Notes under the pieces: generated by a model
Database searches by the model: none
Told to the model about the DNA's origin: nothing
The model's input: only the letters and a program-made list of their open reading frames with translations
Shown here: piece after piece, positions 7,210 to 13,750 of the stretch
Numbering within the stretch: position 1 is the first letter of the stretch
How the letters are laid out: the number at the start of each line of letters is the position of its first letter
NCBI RefSeq assembly: GCF_018070345.1
Contig: NZ_JAGPXX010000036.1
Coordinates: 1-57,354, forward strand
DNA: 57,354 nt
Source: Streptomyces sp. F63
GTDB taxonomy: Bacteria; Actinomycetota; Actinomycetes; Streptomycetales; Streptomycetaceae
Direction of reading: 5' to 3'
Position numbers and translations under genes: made by a program

Positions 7210-8750
7210 GGGCCGGGCCGCGGCAGCGTCCCGGGGGCCGTCCGCCGCGGCCGGCGGCGAGGCGGCGGCTGCCGCGTCCGCCCCGGCCGCGCACGCTGCG
7301 GCCGCGCACGCTGCGCGCCCGGCTCACCGCCGGGCTCGTCCTCCTGCTCGCGGTCGGCTGCGCGGCCATCGGGGTGGCCGCGGTGGTGGAGCTGAACGGC
7401 TTCCTCACCGGCCGTCTCGACCAGCAGCTGCGGGAGGCGGGCGCACGATTCCCGGCAAGCCTGGAGCACGGCGGGCGGCCACCGTCCGACCACGACGGCG
7501 ACGAGAACGGCGACACCCGCCGCCAGGCCGCCGGAACCTTCGGCGCCCGGCTGGCCGGCGACACGGTCACGCACGCCGCTGTGGTGGCGTCCGGCAGCGG
7601 TACGGGGTCGGTGACCGTCTCGCTCAGCGCACTGGACAGGGGGAAGCTCGCCGGGCTGCCGGCCGATGGCGCGGGGCACACGGCCGATCTCTCGTCCCTG
7701 GGCGACTACCGCATGATGGCGACCCGGGGTCAGGACGGCGATGTCCTGGTCACCGGGCTGCCCATGGAGCCCGTGGAGGCCGCCGTCCACCGGCTGGAAC
7801 TGGTCGCGGCCGTTGTCTTCGCCGCGGTGCTCGCCGCAGCCGGCGTCGCGGGAGCACTGGGGGTGCGCCGGTCGCTGCGACCGCTCAGCGAAGTGGCCGC
7901 GACCGCCACGCGGGTCAGTGAACTACCGCTCTCCAGCGGCGAGGTGGCGTTTCCGCCGCGCGCGCCCGAGAGCGATCCGCGCAGCGAGGTGGGACGTCTC
8001 GCCGGCGCCTTCAACGCGATGCTCGGCCACGTCGAGGAGGCGCTGACGAAACGGCAGGCGAGCGAGGAGCGGCTGCGCGGTTTCGCCGCCGACGCCAGCC
8101 ACGAACTGCGCACACCCGTGGCGTCGATCCGCGGCCACGCCGAACTGGCGCTGCTGCACCCGGACCCGGTGCCGCGGAAGGTGGTGCGGGCGCTGGAGCG
8201 CATCGAGGCGGAGGCGGCGCGCATGGGCGGGATGGTCGACGACCTGCTGCTCCTCGCCCGCCTCGACGCGGGACGCCCGCTGGCACGCCTCCCCGTCGAC
8301 CTGACGCGCCTGGTCCTGGACGCGGTGACGGACGCGCAGGCCGCGGGCCCGGGACACCACTGGACACTGGAACTGCCCGAGAAGCCGGTGACGGTGACGG
8401 GCGACGACCACCGGCTCCATCAGGTACTGGCCAACCTGCTGGCCAACGCGCGTCTGCACACACCCGCCGGCAGTACGGTGACCGTCTCGCTGGGCACCGA
8501 GGACGGGACGGCGGTGCTGAAGGTCCACGACGACGGGCCGGGCATCGCCGCGGGCGTCCAGCCCAAGGTCTTCGAACGCTTCACCCACGCGGACCACCGC
8601 CGCACCAAGGACTCGGACGAGGGCACGGGGGCCGGCCTGGGGCTGTCGATCGTGGCAGCCGTGACGGAAGCCCATGGCGGAAGCGTCGCCCTCGACAGCG
8701 TCCCCGGCTCGACCACTTTCACCGTCCGGCTCCCCGCCGGCCCCCGATGA
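7206..8750 (+). CDS. HAMP-domain sensor histidine kinase
   Basis: 514 residues from the GTG that overlaps the regulator stop. A basic, repeat-containing N-terminal tail precedes membrane helix 1 (about 40-62, AGLVLLLAVGCAAIGVAAVV). An extracytoplasmic sensor loop of about 130 residues, helix 2 (about 200-222), HAMP, HisKA (FAADASHELRTPVASIRGH) and HATPase (ANLLANARLHTP, DDGPGI, FERFTHA, GAGLGLSIV) follow. All catalytic boxes are intact. It partners the regulator at 6460. The signal is unknown; the neighbouring redox genes suggest an envelope redox or metal cue. Confidence 0.9.
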   Translation: MRAGPRQRPGGRPPRPAARRRLPRPPRPRTLRPRTLRARLTAGLVLLLAVGCAAIGVAAVVELNGFLTGRLDQQLREAGARFPASLEHGGRPPSDHDGDENGDTRRQAAGTFGARLAGDTVTHAAVVASGSGTGSVTVSLSALDRGKLAGLPADGAGHTADLSSLGDYRMMATRGQDGDVLVTGLPMEPVEAAVHRLELVAAVVFAAVLAAAGVAGALGVRRSLRPLSEVAATATRVSELPLSSGEVAFPPRAPESDPRSEVGRLAGAFNAMLGHVEEALTKRQASEERLRGFAADASHELRTPVASIRGHAELALLHPDPVPRKVVRALERIEAEAARMGGMVDDLLLLARLDAGRPLARLPVDLTRLVLDAVTDAQAAGPGHHWTLELPEKPVTVTGDDHRLHQVLANLLANARLHTPAGSTVTVSLGTEDGTAVLKVHDDGPGIAAGVQPKVFERFTHADHRRTKDSDEGTGAGLGLSIVAAVTEAHGGSVALDSVPGSTTFTVRLPAGPR

Positions 8751-9049
8751 CCGGAACCGCCACGCCCCCGAGCCCTGCCCGGCCGAACACACCCCGGGGG
8801 CCAGAGTGGTCCCAGGCCGTGAAAACGCCTCCCATCCGCGCCGTAGGCGCAGGCGGGAGGCATGATCACAACAGCTGCTACTTCTTGCCCTGGGTCTTGC
8901 CAGGGATCTTGGTGAGCTGGCTTTTCGCTGCTCAGCGGCAGTGGGCCCGTGCGCCTGGTGGTCGTCGTTGGTCGTCATTGGCCATTGTCGAGCGGCCTCG
9001 GACGGCCCAGGGACGGCCCAGGCAACGATCCGTCGGCTCTTTGGTCGGC
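8751..9049. other. left edge of the accessory block: minus-strand terminator and gpmA-like 3' end
   Basis: A minus-strand intrinsic terminator lies at 8821-8861: stem GCCTCCC (8827-8833) / GGGAGGC (8855-8861), inner stem GCGCC/GGCGC, followed on that strand by GTTTTC. Just upstream on the same strand is an open frame of 17 codons ending in KTQGKK-stop (8878-8898), preceded by an in-frame TGA. Those 21 bases match the last 21 of gpmA (17535-17555) at 19 positions. This looks like a displaced gene 3' end with its original terminator, left when an element entered at gpmA. Confidence 0.5.
8878..8898 (-). repeat. candidate att site copy (gpmA 3'-end-like 21-mer)
   Basis: This 21-base sequence on the minus strand differs from the gpmA 3' terminus at 17535-17555 at only two positions (one changes Asn to Thr, one is silent) and encodes the same KxQGKK-stop ending. 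Same strand and correct polarity relative to gpmA, at the other side of the accessory block, as expected for attL/attR of an element inserted into the gene's 3' end. Confidence 0.5.
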
Positions 9050-9595
9050 CTACGAGCTGACGGGCAACTCCTTTGCTCGCTGGCGTGCTTGGGCCCGTAT
9101 CTCCTTCAGGCGGCTGTGGAACGCGTTGTGGCGGTTCTGGTCGAGGTTCAGTGGTAGGTCGAGCTGAGAGATGAGCTGTGACTCCAGGTCCCAAGGTTCG
9201 CTCCGCTCGATCCAGCAGACTCGCGCGTTGTCCGCCATCCACTGGCTCAGGGTGGCTTCGCCCGTCTTGCCGAAGGTCATTCGCTTGCCGCTGCCAACGC
9301 GGCGCAGCTCAAGGCCGAGCAGGCAGCCGAGGGTGAGCCGTAGGGTCGAGCCGGCCGCGTTGCCCCGGTAGTGGTAGCGCACCCGCTTGCGCAGGTTCTG
9401 CGTGCTGGTCCGGTTCGCCATGTACCGCGGTGCTATCCCGACGTAGAGCAGGCGCCCAGCGCCCAGGTCCGAGTGGGGCGGCTGCACAAAGTGCCACCCG
9501 TAGACCCCTGCCGCCGCCGGGACAGGGCTCGGACGCACCAAGACTTCCTGCGCCGACCACAACCGATGGGGACTGACGAGAGCGGTCGCTTCCAC
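9050..9595 (-). CDS. GIY-YIG nuclease-family protein
   Basis: 181 residues. The GIY-YIG pair is visible as AGVYGWHF (about 28-35) and LLYVGIAPR (about 49-57), followed by LRKRVRYHYRGNAAGSTLRLTLGCLLGL, which supplies the conserved Arg. The GTG start at 9595 follows GGAGG. Such short proteins are common and poorly characterised in Streptomyces genomes, often in accessory regions; some GIY-YIG enzymes cut DNA in restriction or homing. The expected C-terminal catalytic Glu is not certain (candidate in WDLESQLISQ). It sits alone at the left of the element remnant; its role there is unknown. Confidence 0.7.
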   Translation of the reverse strand: MEATALVSPHRLWSAQEVLVRPSPVPAAAGVYGWHFVQPPHSDLGAGRLLYVGIAPRYMANRTSTQNLRKRVRYHYRGNAAGSTLRLTLGCLLGLELRRVGSGKRMTFGKTGEATLSQWMADNARVCWIERSEPWDLESQLISQLDLPLNLDQNRHNAFHSRLKEIRAQARQRAKELPVSS

Positions 9596-10034
9596 GAAGC
9601 CTCCAGACGTGCCGCAACTGACCGTCGCAGGCTACTGGTCAGCGCCGACAGGGCATTCGGGGCTGTGCAGTCGCGTGACATCAGCTTGGGAAGCCTGGCG
9701 CCCCTTTGTTGGCGGTCTCTGCTGGTCACCGGGCACGCAGCGGCGCCGAGCCTGCTGACGGCCTTCTACACCGCCGCGAACTGCGAGTGACCGTGGTTGA
9801 CCGCTCGATCTGGCACGGATCTGGCACGCGGACCGCATTCCCGCACCCTCAAGTTCGACCCTGGCAGTCGGCGAGACCCGTTTCGATCGACGCCGAGTCA
9901 CCAGTTTGGAAGATCGCGTACGCGGATGCTCGCTGACCTGGCGAGGCGCTGACCTGTCCGTTCCTTGCCGAGTCCCCGTGGTTTACAGTGCTGCCCTCTC
10001 GGGTGCTGCTGTATCGGGCACGCGGCGGACACGC
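9596..10034. other. 439-bp non-coding stretch with an 11-bp tandem repeat
   Basis: No frame here shows convincing codon bias, a ribosome site or a family motif. A perfect tandem repeat GATCTGGCACG occupies 9807-9817 and 9818-9828. Short direct repeats of this size can be integrase or excisionase arm sites, but nothing here proves that. Base composition is lower in GC than the flanking core genes. Confidence 0.5.
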
Positions 10035-10274
10035 TCAGTCGTCGGACCGTTGATCTTCATGGGTTCGGGGGAGGGTCAGTGAGATAGACCACACAGCGGC
10101 CAGCATGCCGACGCCGTAAGGCAAACCGTCCCACGGCTGCGGCAGCGACTTCTGGAGCCATGTGGTCGCCGCGAAGATGAGCACGAGTACCAGGATCAGC
10201 AAAGGGCGCCGGACGACGTGCCTGACTATCGCGAGGAACGATGCGCCGAACTGCGTCAGTCTCCCTGGCTTCAT
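10035..10274 (-). CDS. small membrane protein of unknown function
   Basis: 79 residues from the ATG at 10274. A basic N-terminal half (MKPGRLTQFG..., RHVVRRP) leads into one clear membrane helix (about 26-45, LLILVLVLIFAATTW) and a second hydrophobic stretch (GMLAAVWSISLTLP, about 55-68); the tail is charged (HEDQRSDD). The ribosome site is weak. Immediately upstream (10329-10481) is the large nested palindrome. I recognise no family; it is part of the element remnant or a passenger in it. Confidence 0.5.
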   Translation of the reverse strand: MKPGRLTQFGASFLAIVRHVVRRPLLILVLVLIFAATTWLQKSLPQPWDGLPYGVGMLAAVWSISLTLPRTHEDQRSDD

Positions 10275-10745
10275 GTCCGGGACTGTAGCGCCGCTTCTTC
10301 TCACCTGCACCAGCCCACCACTCACCCCAGCTCCCATCCCGTCTGCCGTCGACCCACACACCCGTGGAGCGGGCTTGGCCCCTGGTGTCCAGGTGGAGCG
10401 CGCCACTGTACGAACGACCTGGACACCAGGGGCCAAGCCCGCTCGGCTTGCCCTGGGTCGACGGCAGACGGGATGGGAGCTCCCTCGCGCACCACGACGG
10501 ACGCGCGGGCGCACACGGAGCCGCCGCCATCCCGGAGCCTGAGCGCCCCCGCCGGAGGCATCTCTGTGACGGCTTGGTCCTGGTGCTCGCCCTCATGCCC
10601 TCGGGCCTACGTCGTGGTCGCGCGGCCGGCGGACGGCGGCGCTGAGCGGGACGGAGGCAGGAGCGGGCGCGGCCGCCCGCCGGCCGCGCGCCCGGCGGAG
10701 CGGTAGCGGAGCCGGGTGACTTGAACCCGTGGAGAAGGTTGTAAC
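10275..10745. other. 471-bp gap dominated by a nested palindrome and GC-rich sequence
   Basis: Apart from the inverted-repeat structure at 10329-10481, the rest (10482-10745) is a GC-rich stretch with local palindromes (for example CGGGT/ACCCG around 10712-10728). No gene is supported on either strand. Confidence 0.6.
10329..10481. repeat. 153-bp nested perfect inverted repeats (giant hairpin)
   Basis: Two perfect inverted repeats are nested. Outer arms of 27 bases lie at 10329-10355 and 10455-10481; inner arms of 28 bases lie at 10367-10394 and 10417-10444. Non-complementary internal loops of 11 (10356-10366) and 10 (10445-10454) bases separate them, and the apical loop is 22 bases (10395-10416). 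Every base in all four arms pairs. It lies between the small membrane protein and the three-gene operon of the element remnant. Possibilities: single-strand origin of a rolling-circle element, a structured RNA, or a small transposable palindrome. No target duplication was seen at its edges. Confidence 0.85.
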
Positions 10746-11123
10746 TCAGTCGGCTGTTGTGGGTCGGAAGAGCCAGGCGCAGTGCGGCAAGTTGGTGTTC
10801 TGGCGGTGTGCCATGGGGAGCAAAAGCACTGGTCGGGCTGTCCATGTGACGTGGGTGCCGTGGCTGTTGACCGACACGGTGCAGGGTTCGCCGCTGTGTA
10901 AGGCCGTGGTGGTTGCGGTGCGGCCGTCGTGGAGCCAGTCCCAGGCTTGTGCCGCTGCTGCTGGTTCCAGTCCGGAGGTGATCGTGCGGAGTGCGACGGC
11001 GATCCAGCGGACTGCCTGCGGGGCCGAGTAGGTCTCGATCGAGGCCAGGAGCGCGGGTCGTTGTGTGCAGCTGGGGCTGTCGGTCCAGCACTCGCACCAG
11101 TAGCCCGGGACGGGTTGTGTCAT
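10746..11123 (-). CDS. hypothetical protein, third gene of the ATPase operon
   Basis: 125 residues from the ATG at 11123, which overlaps the upstream stop (ATGA). The N terminus has a cluster of Cys (YWCECWTDSPSCTQ), then an Ala-rich helical part (AAAAQAWDWLHDGRTA) and a Ser/Thr/His-rich tail (GTHVTWTARPVLLLPM). I recognise no family. The tight overlap shows that it is translated with the two genes upstream. Proteins of this kind accompany RsbW-like ATPase genes in Streptomyces accessory regions; the function is unknown. Confidence 0.6.
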   Translation of the reverse strand: MTQPVPGYWCECWTDSPSCTQRPALLASIETYSAPQAVRWIAVALRTITSGLEPAAAAQAWDWLHDGRTATTTALHSGEPCTVSVNSHGTHVTWTARPVLLLPMAHRQNTNLPHCAWLFRPTTAD

Positions 11124-11467
11124 CGGGCCTCCGGTGGGTGGGCTACGAGGACGTAGCGGCATTCCTCGTCGTGGAGGGTGAGTTGGTAGGCCGTACCGGC
11201 GGCCAGGTAGGCGAGGGCGCGTTCGTGTTCGGCTTCGTCGGTGAGCCAGTGGCGGCCGGGCTGTGCGTGGGGCGGGTCCAACTGGTCGGTGATGTCGCGG
11301 GTTCGGTCGCGGAGCCAGCGCAGGGCCAGGCGTGGGCTGGTGGCCGTGTGGGCGCTGAGCGGGATGGAGGTGACCGCGTGCAGGGGGTAGGCGGTGGCCC
11401 AGCAGCGGTACGGGGTGTGCTGTCCGGCCGTGGTGGTTAAGGGGTGCTGGGGGCCGGAGGTCAGCAC
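11120..11467 (-). CDS. hypothetical protein, second gene of the ATPase operon
   Basis: 115 residues from the GTG at 11467, which overlaps the end of the ATPase gene by 7 bases. The visible sequence is a Thr/Pro/His-rich start, a mid part LRWLRDRTRDITDQLD and a tail ERALAYLAAGTAYQLTLHDEECRYVLVAHPPEAR. No domain is recognised. Overlaps on both sides (7 bases upstream, 4 downstream) place it firmly in a three-gene operon. Confidence 0.65.
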   Translation of the reverse strand: MLTSGPQHPLTTTAGQHTPYRCWATAYPLHAVTSIPLSAHTATSPRLALRWLRDRTRDITDQLDPPHAQPGRHWLTDEAEHERALAYLAAGTAYQLTLHDEECRYVLVAHPPEAR

Positions 11468-11889
11468 GGGAGGTCTCCGGGGCGGAGGCCGGTGAAGAGT
11501 TCGGCGGTGACGGTGCGGCCCTGGTGGCTGTCGTGGATGACGACGCGGTGGGCGAGGGCGGTGACCATGGCCAGTCCGCGGCCGTGTACGGCGTCCTCGC
11601 TCGGGTGGCCGGCCTTCGGGGTGGATGCGGTGCCGCCTGCGTCGGTGACCGAGAGGGCGATCACCTGGCGCCAGACGGCGAGGGCCAGGTGGAAGCTGCC
11701 GCAGGGGTGGCCGCTGGCGGTGTGGAGGACGGCGTTCGCGCTCAGCTCGCTGACGATCAGCTCGGCGTCGTCGGCCCACGGTGAGCCTTTGAGAATGTCC
11801 CGGGTCCAGCGGCGGGCCCGGCTGACCTCTTCGGGGAATCCTGGGCAGATCAGTCCCCAGACCCGCGGACTGCTCGTATACTCGTGCAT
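11461..11889 (-). CDS. RsbW-like ATP-binding protein (HATPase anti-sigma type)
   Basis: 142 residues from the ATG at 11889; AAGGA five to six bases upstream supports this start over one 10 codons earlier. A single HATPase_c fold is visible: N box ELIVSELSANAVLHT (about 45-59), G1 DAGG (about 87) and G2 HGRGLAMV (about 105). There is no kinase dimerisation domain. In Streptomyces such proteins are Ser kinases or anti-sigma/anti-anti-sigma regulators, and many are orphans beside AICE or DUF397/XRE genes. It heads a three-gene operon. An operator-like sequence of the element covers its start codon region. Confidence 0.8.
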   Translation of the reverse strand: MHEYTSSPRVWGLICPGFPEEVSRARRWTRDILKGSPWADDAELIVSELSANAVLHTASGHPCGSFHLALAVWRQVIALSVTDAGGTASTPKAGHPSEDAVHGRGLAMVTALAHRVVIHDSHQGRTVTAELFTGLRPGDLPC

Positions 11890-11898
11890 ACAAGTTCC
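11873..11898. promoter_or_regulatory. KorSA-type operator candidate at the ATPase gene start
   Basis: Read on the minus strand, TTGTATGCACGAGTATACGAG closely resembles the sequence TTGTATAGACGAGTAG at 13367, with the half-site ACGAGTA conserved and a second ACGAG following. It spans the ribosome site and the first codons of the ATPase gene, so binding there would block that operon. Confidence 0.45.
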
Positions 11899-11935
11899 TT
11901 CGTGCTGGTAGGCCGCCATGTGCAGCGGGTTCGGG

Positions 11936-12367
11936 CTAGACGAGTTTCACGCCGTCGTGAGCGCGTATGGCCGGCGGGGCCGCTGCATCCATGGCATCCA
12001 GGACGCGGATCGCGTATGCCTCGTCGGCGAGGTCGGAGACTTCTTCGCGGGTGACCCAGCGCAGTGCGCGGGTCTCCTCACCGGTGGTGGGCGTGCCGTC
12101 GGCGGCCTGGCAGCGGAAGACCAGGGAGACGATCAGGCCCTTCATGTTCTTGTAGACGCCGGTCAGGGTCGCGGGAAGCGCGATCTTGATTCCGGTCTCT
12201 TCGAGGACTTCTCGCTGAAGGGCTTCGGGGATGGTTTCCTCGCGTTCGAGGACGCCGCCCGGCGGTTCCCAGTGGCCGTTGTCGCGCCGCTTGATCAGCA
12301 GGGCCCGGCCCTGGTCATCAATGATCACTCCAGCAACGCTCACGGAGTGCGGGCGATCAGCAGTCAC
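11936..12367 (-). CDS. Nudix hydrolase, Pif-like (element immunity factor candidate)
   Basis: 143 residues from the GTG at 12367. The Nudix box is complete: GGVLEREETIPEALQREVLEETGI (first 20 residues GGVLEREETIPEALQREVLE, about 37-60) with the REVLEE catalytic core. It is divergent from the KorSA-like regulator, across 84 bases that carry an operator. Known: in pSAM2 the pif gene next to korSA encodes a Nudix-domain protein that gives conjugal immunity. The position fits the same role, but sequence identity with Pif was not tested. An alternative is a general nucleotide-sanitising enzyme. Confidence 0.8.
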   Translation of the reverse strand: MTADRPHSVSVAGVIIDDQGRALLIKRRDNGHWEPPGGVLEREETIPEALQREVLEETGIKIALPATLTGVYKNMKGLIVSLVFRCQAADGTPTTGEETRALRWVTREEVSDLADEAYAIRVLDAMDAAAPPAIRAHDGVKLV

Positions 12368-12422
12368 GTCCCTTGGCCCTTCATAGCTGGCTAGGCTCTC
12401 AACCGTAGCAACAGAACTCGGC

Positions 12423-12437
12423 CACTCGTCTAGATAC
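12423..12437. promoter_or_regulatory. KorSA-type operator candidate between Nudix gene and gntR
   Basis: CACTCGTCTAGATAC; its reverse complement GTATCTAGACGAGTG carries the shared core CTAGACGAGT. It sits 15-29 bases before the gntR start and could serve autoregulation and control of the divergent Nudix gene. Confidence 0.55.
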
Positions 12438-12451
12438 CTAAAGGAGTACCT

Positions 12452-13240
12452 GTGAGCCCTCTTCCCAGCGGCGTGCTCGGTGCGCTTGATCCGACCAGTG
12501 ATCGCGCCGTTTTCCGGCAGATTGCCGATCAGCTGCGTGCGGCGATCGACAAAGGCCGCTTCAAGGAGGGCGAGAAGCTGCCGTCCGAAGCCGAGCTGGT
12601 CGATCATTACGGCGTCTCCCGGATGACCGTTCGCAACTCCTTCTCCATCCTCCAGGGTGAGGGCCTGGTCCACTCCGAGCACGGGCGCGGCGTCTTCGTG
12701 CGACCACGTCCGCCGGTGCGGCGATTGGCCTCCGACCGCTTCGCCCGGCGCCACCGGGAGCAGGGGAAGTCGGCGTTCATCGTGGAGGCGGACGCCGCGG
12801 GCAGCCGTCCGGAGGTGGACAGCCTGGAGGTCAAGGAGGAACGGGCGACACCCGACATCTCCGCCCGGCTGGGCTCGGTGCGCCGGGTGCTCGCGCGGCG
12901 GCGCCGGTATCTGCTCGACGGCCGGCCGGTGGAGTTCGCCACCTCGTACCTGCCGCTCGACCTGGCACGGGACACCCCCATCGCCCAGCCCAACCCCGGG
13001 CCCGGCGGCATCTACGCCCGGCTTGAGGAACTGGGGCACCGGCTCGACCACTTCGAGGAAGAGATCAAGGCCCGGATGCCCTCCCCCGCCGAAACCAAGA
13101 CACTGCGCCTGGCCTCCGGCGTGCCCGTGATCCACCTGATCCGCACCGCCTACGACACCGAGGGGCGGGCCGTGGAGGTCTGCGACACCGTGATGGCGGC
13201 CGACGCCTACGTCCTGTCGTACCAGCTCCCGGCGACGTGA
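12452..13240 (+). CDS. GntR/UTRA-family regulator, KorSA-like
   Basis: 262 residues. The N-terminal winged helix (about 15-85: IADQLRAAIDKGRFKEGEKLPSE..., helix-turn-helix in YGVSRMTVRNSFSILQGEGL) is followed by a UTRA ligand domain (about 95-255, ending YVLSYQLPA). The GTG start at 12452 has AAAGGAG six bases upstream. In pSAM2-type elements the equivalent KorSA keeps transfer and replication genes silent; here related operator sequences precede the transfer genes at 13291, 13366 and 16421. It reads towards the transfer operon. Confidence 0.85.
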   Translation: MSPLPSGVLGALDPTSDRAVFRQIADQLRAAIDKGRFKEGEKLPSEAELVDHYGVSRMTVRNSFSILQGEGLVHSEHGRGVFVRPRPPVRRLASDRFARRHREQGKSAFIVEADAAGSRPEVDSLEVKEERATPDISARLGSVRRVLARRRRYLLDGRPVEFATSYLPLDLARDTPIAQPNPGPGGIYARLEELGHRLDHFEEEIKARMPSPAETKTLRLASGVPVIHLIRTAYDTEGRAVEVCDTVMAADAYVLSYQLPAT

Positions 13241-13290
13241 CGGGCGGTGCGCGAGGCCATTTCCCCGGACTCGTACACCCCGACCCGCAC

Positions 13291-13306
13291 ACTCGTATAG
13301 ACGAGT
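13291..13306. promoter_or_regulatory. KorSA-type operator: perfect inverted repeat
   Basis: ACTCGTATAGACGAGT has perfect 6-base arms (ACTCGT/ACGAGT) around ATAG. It lies between the regulator and the transfer operon, 91 bases before the TTG start at 13397. A further half-site ACTCGTACA is at 13269-13277. Confidence 0.65.
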
Positions 13307-13365
13307 GGGCAAGTTGTGTGGCAAGGTGTCTGCGCGCCCGGCGATCCGGGTGCACCACGACGCAT

Positions 13366-13380
13366 CTTGTATAGACGAGT
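13366..13380. promoter_or_regulatory. KorSA-type operator and likely -10 of the transfer operon
   Basis: CTTGTATAGACGAGT precedes AGATGGGAGAGGTGTCTTG. TATAGA at 13370-13375 could be the -10 hexamer, so the operator overlaps the promoter. The block is nearly repeated at 16421-16440 before the spdD-like gene. Confidence 0.6.
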
Positions 13381-13396
13381 AGATGGGAGAGGTGTC

Positions 13397-13750
13397 TTGC
13401 GCACCATTCGTGTGGAGACCTCCGGCGCGACGATGCTGCTGACCGAGGCTCCGGAGACCAAGGTCCGCGACCGGCAGACCGGAGAGGTCGCCAAGGACGC
13501 CACCAGCGGCGAGACGCTGATGACGATCGGCGTCGTCCACATCGAGGACGGCGAGTCCTCGCTGATCAAGGTGACGGTGCCGGAAAGCGGCATCTCGGAG
13601 GGGCTGACCCTCGGGGCGCCGGTCTCGCTGCCCGGGCTGGTGGCCCGGCCCTGGGAGAACGTGTTCAACGGCCAGCAGCGGCACGGCATCGCCTTCCGCG
13701 CCACGGCCGTGGTCCCGGCCGCGTTCCCGGGCGCTGCTGAGGCGGCCTGA
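13397..13750 (+). CDS. conserved AICE protein of unknown function (117 residues)
   Basis: 117 residues from a TTG at 13397 preceded by GAGAGG. The sequence (TEAPETKVRDRQTGEVAKDA; LMTIGVVHIEDGESSLIKVTVPE) is predicted to be mostly beta structure. Proteins of this size and sequence type regularly lie between the KorSA-like regulator and the FtsK-like transfer gene in Streptomyces integrative elements. The stop overlaps the transfer gene start by one base (TGATG), so expression is coupled. The function is not known; a DNA-binding or single-strand-binding-like role is only a guess. Confidence 0.75.
   Translation: MRTIRVETSGATMLLTEAPETKVRDRQTGEVAKDATSGETLMTIGVVHIEDGESSLIKVTVPESGISEGLTLGAPVSLPGLVARPWENVFNGQQRHGIAFRATAVVPAAFPGAAEAA

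Noticed and set aside
8821..8861. rRNA or tRNA attachment site at the left edge of the accessory block
   Set aside because: The hairpin is a plain intrinsic terminator. No tRNA gene was found at either edge of the block.
10700..10765. tRNA-like bits (GGTTCAAGTCACCC on the minus strand; GTAACTCAGTCGG on the plus strand)
   Set aside because: The two bits are on opposite strands, no acceptor stem or anticodon arm can be drawn, and the T-loop spacing is wrong.
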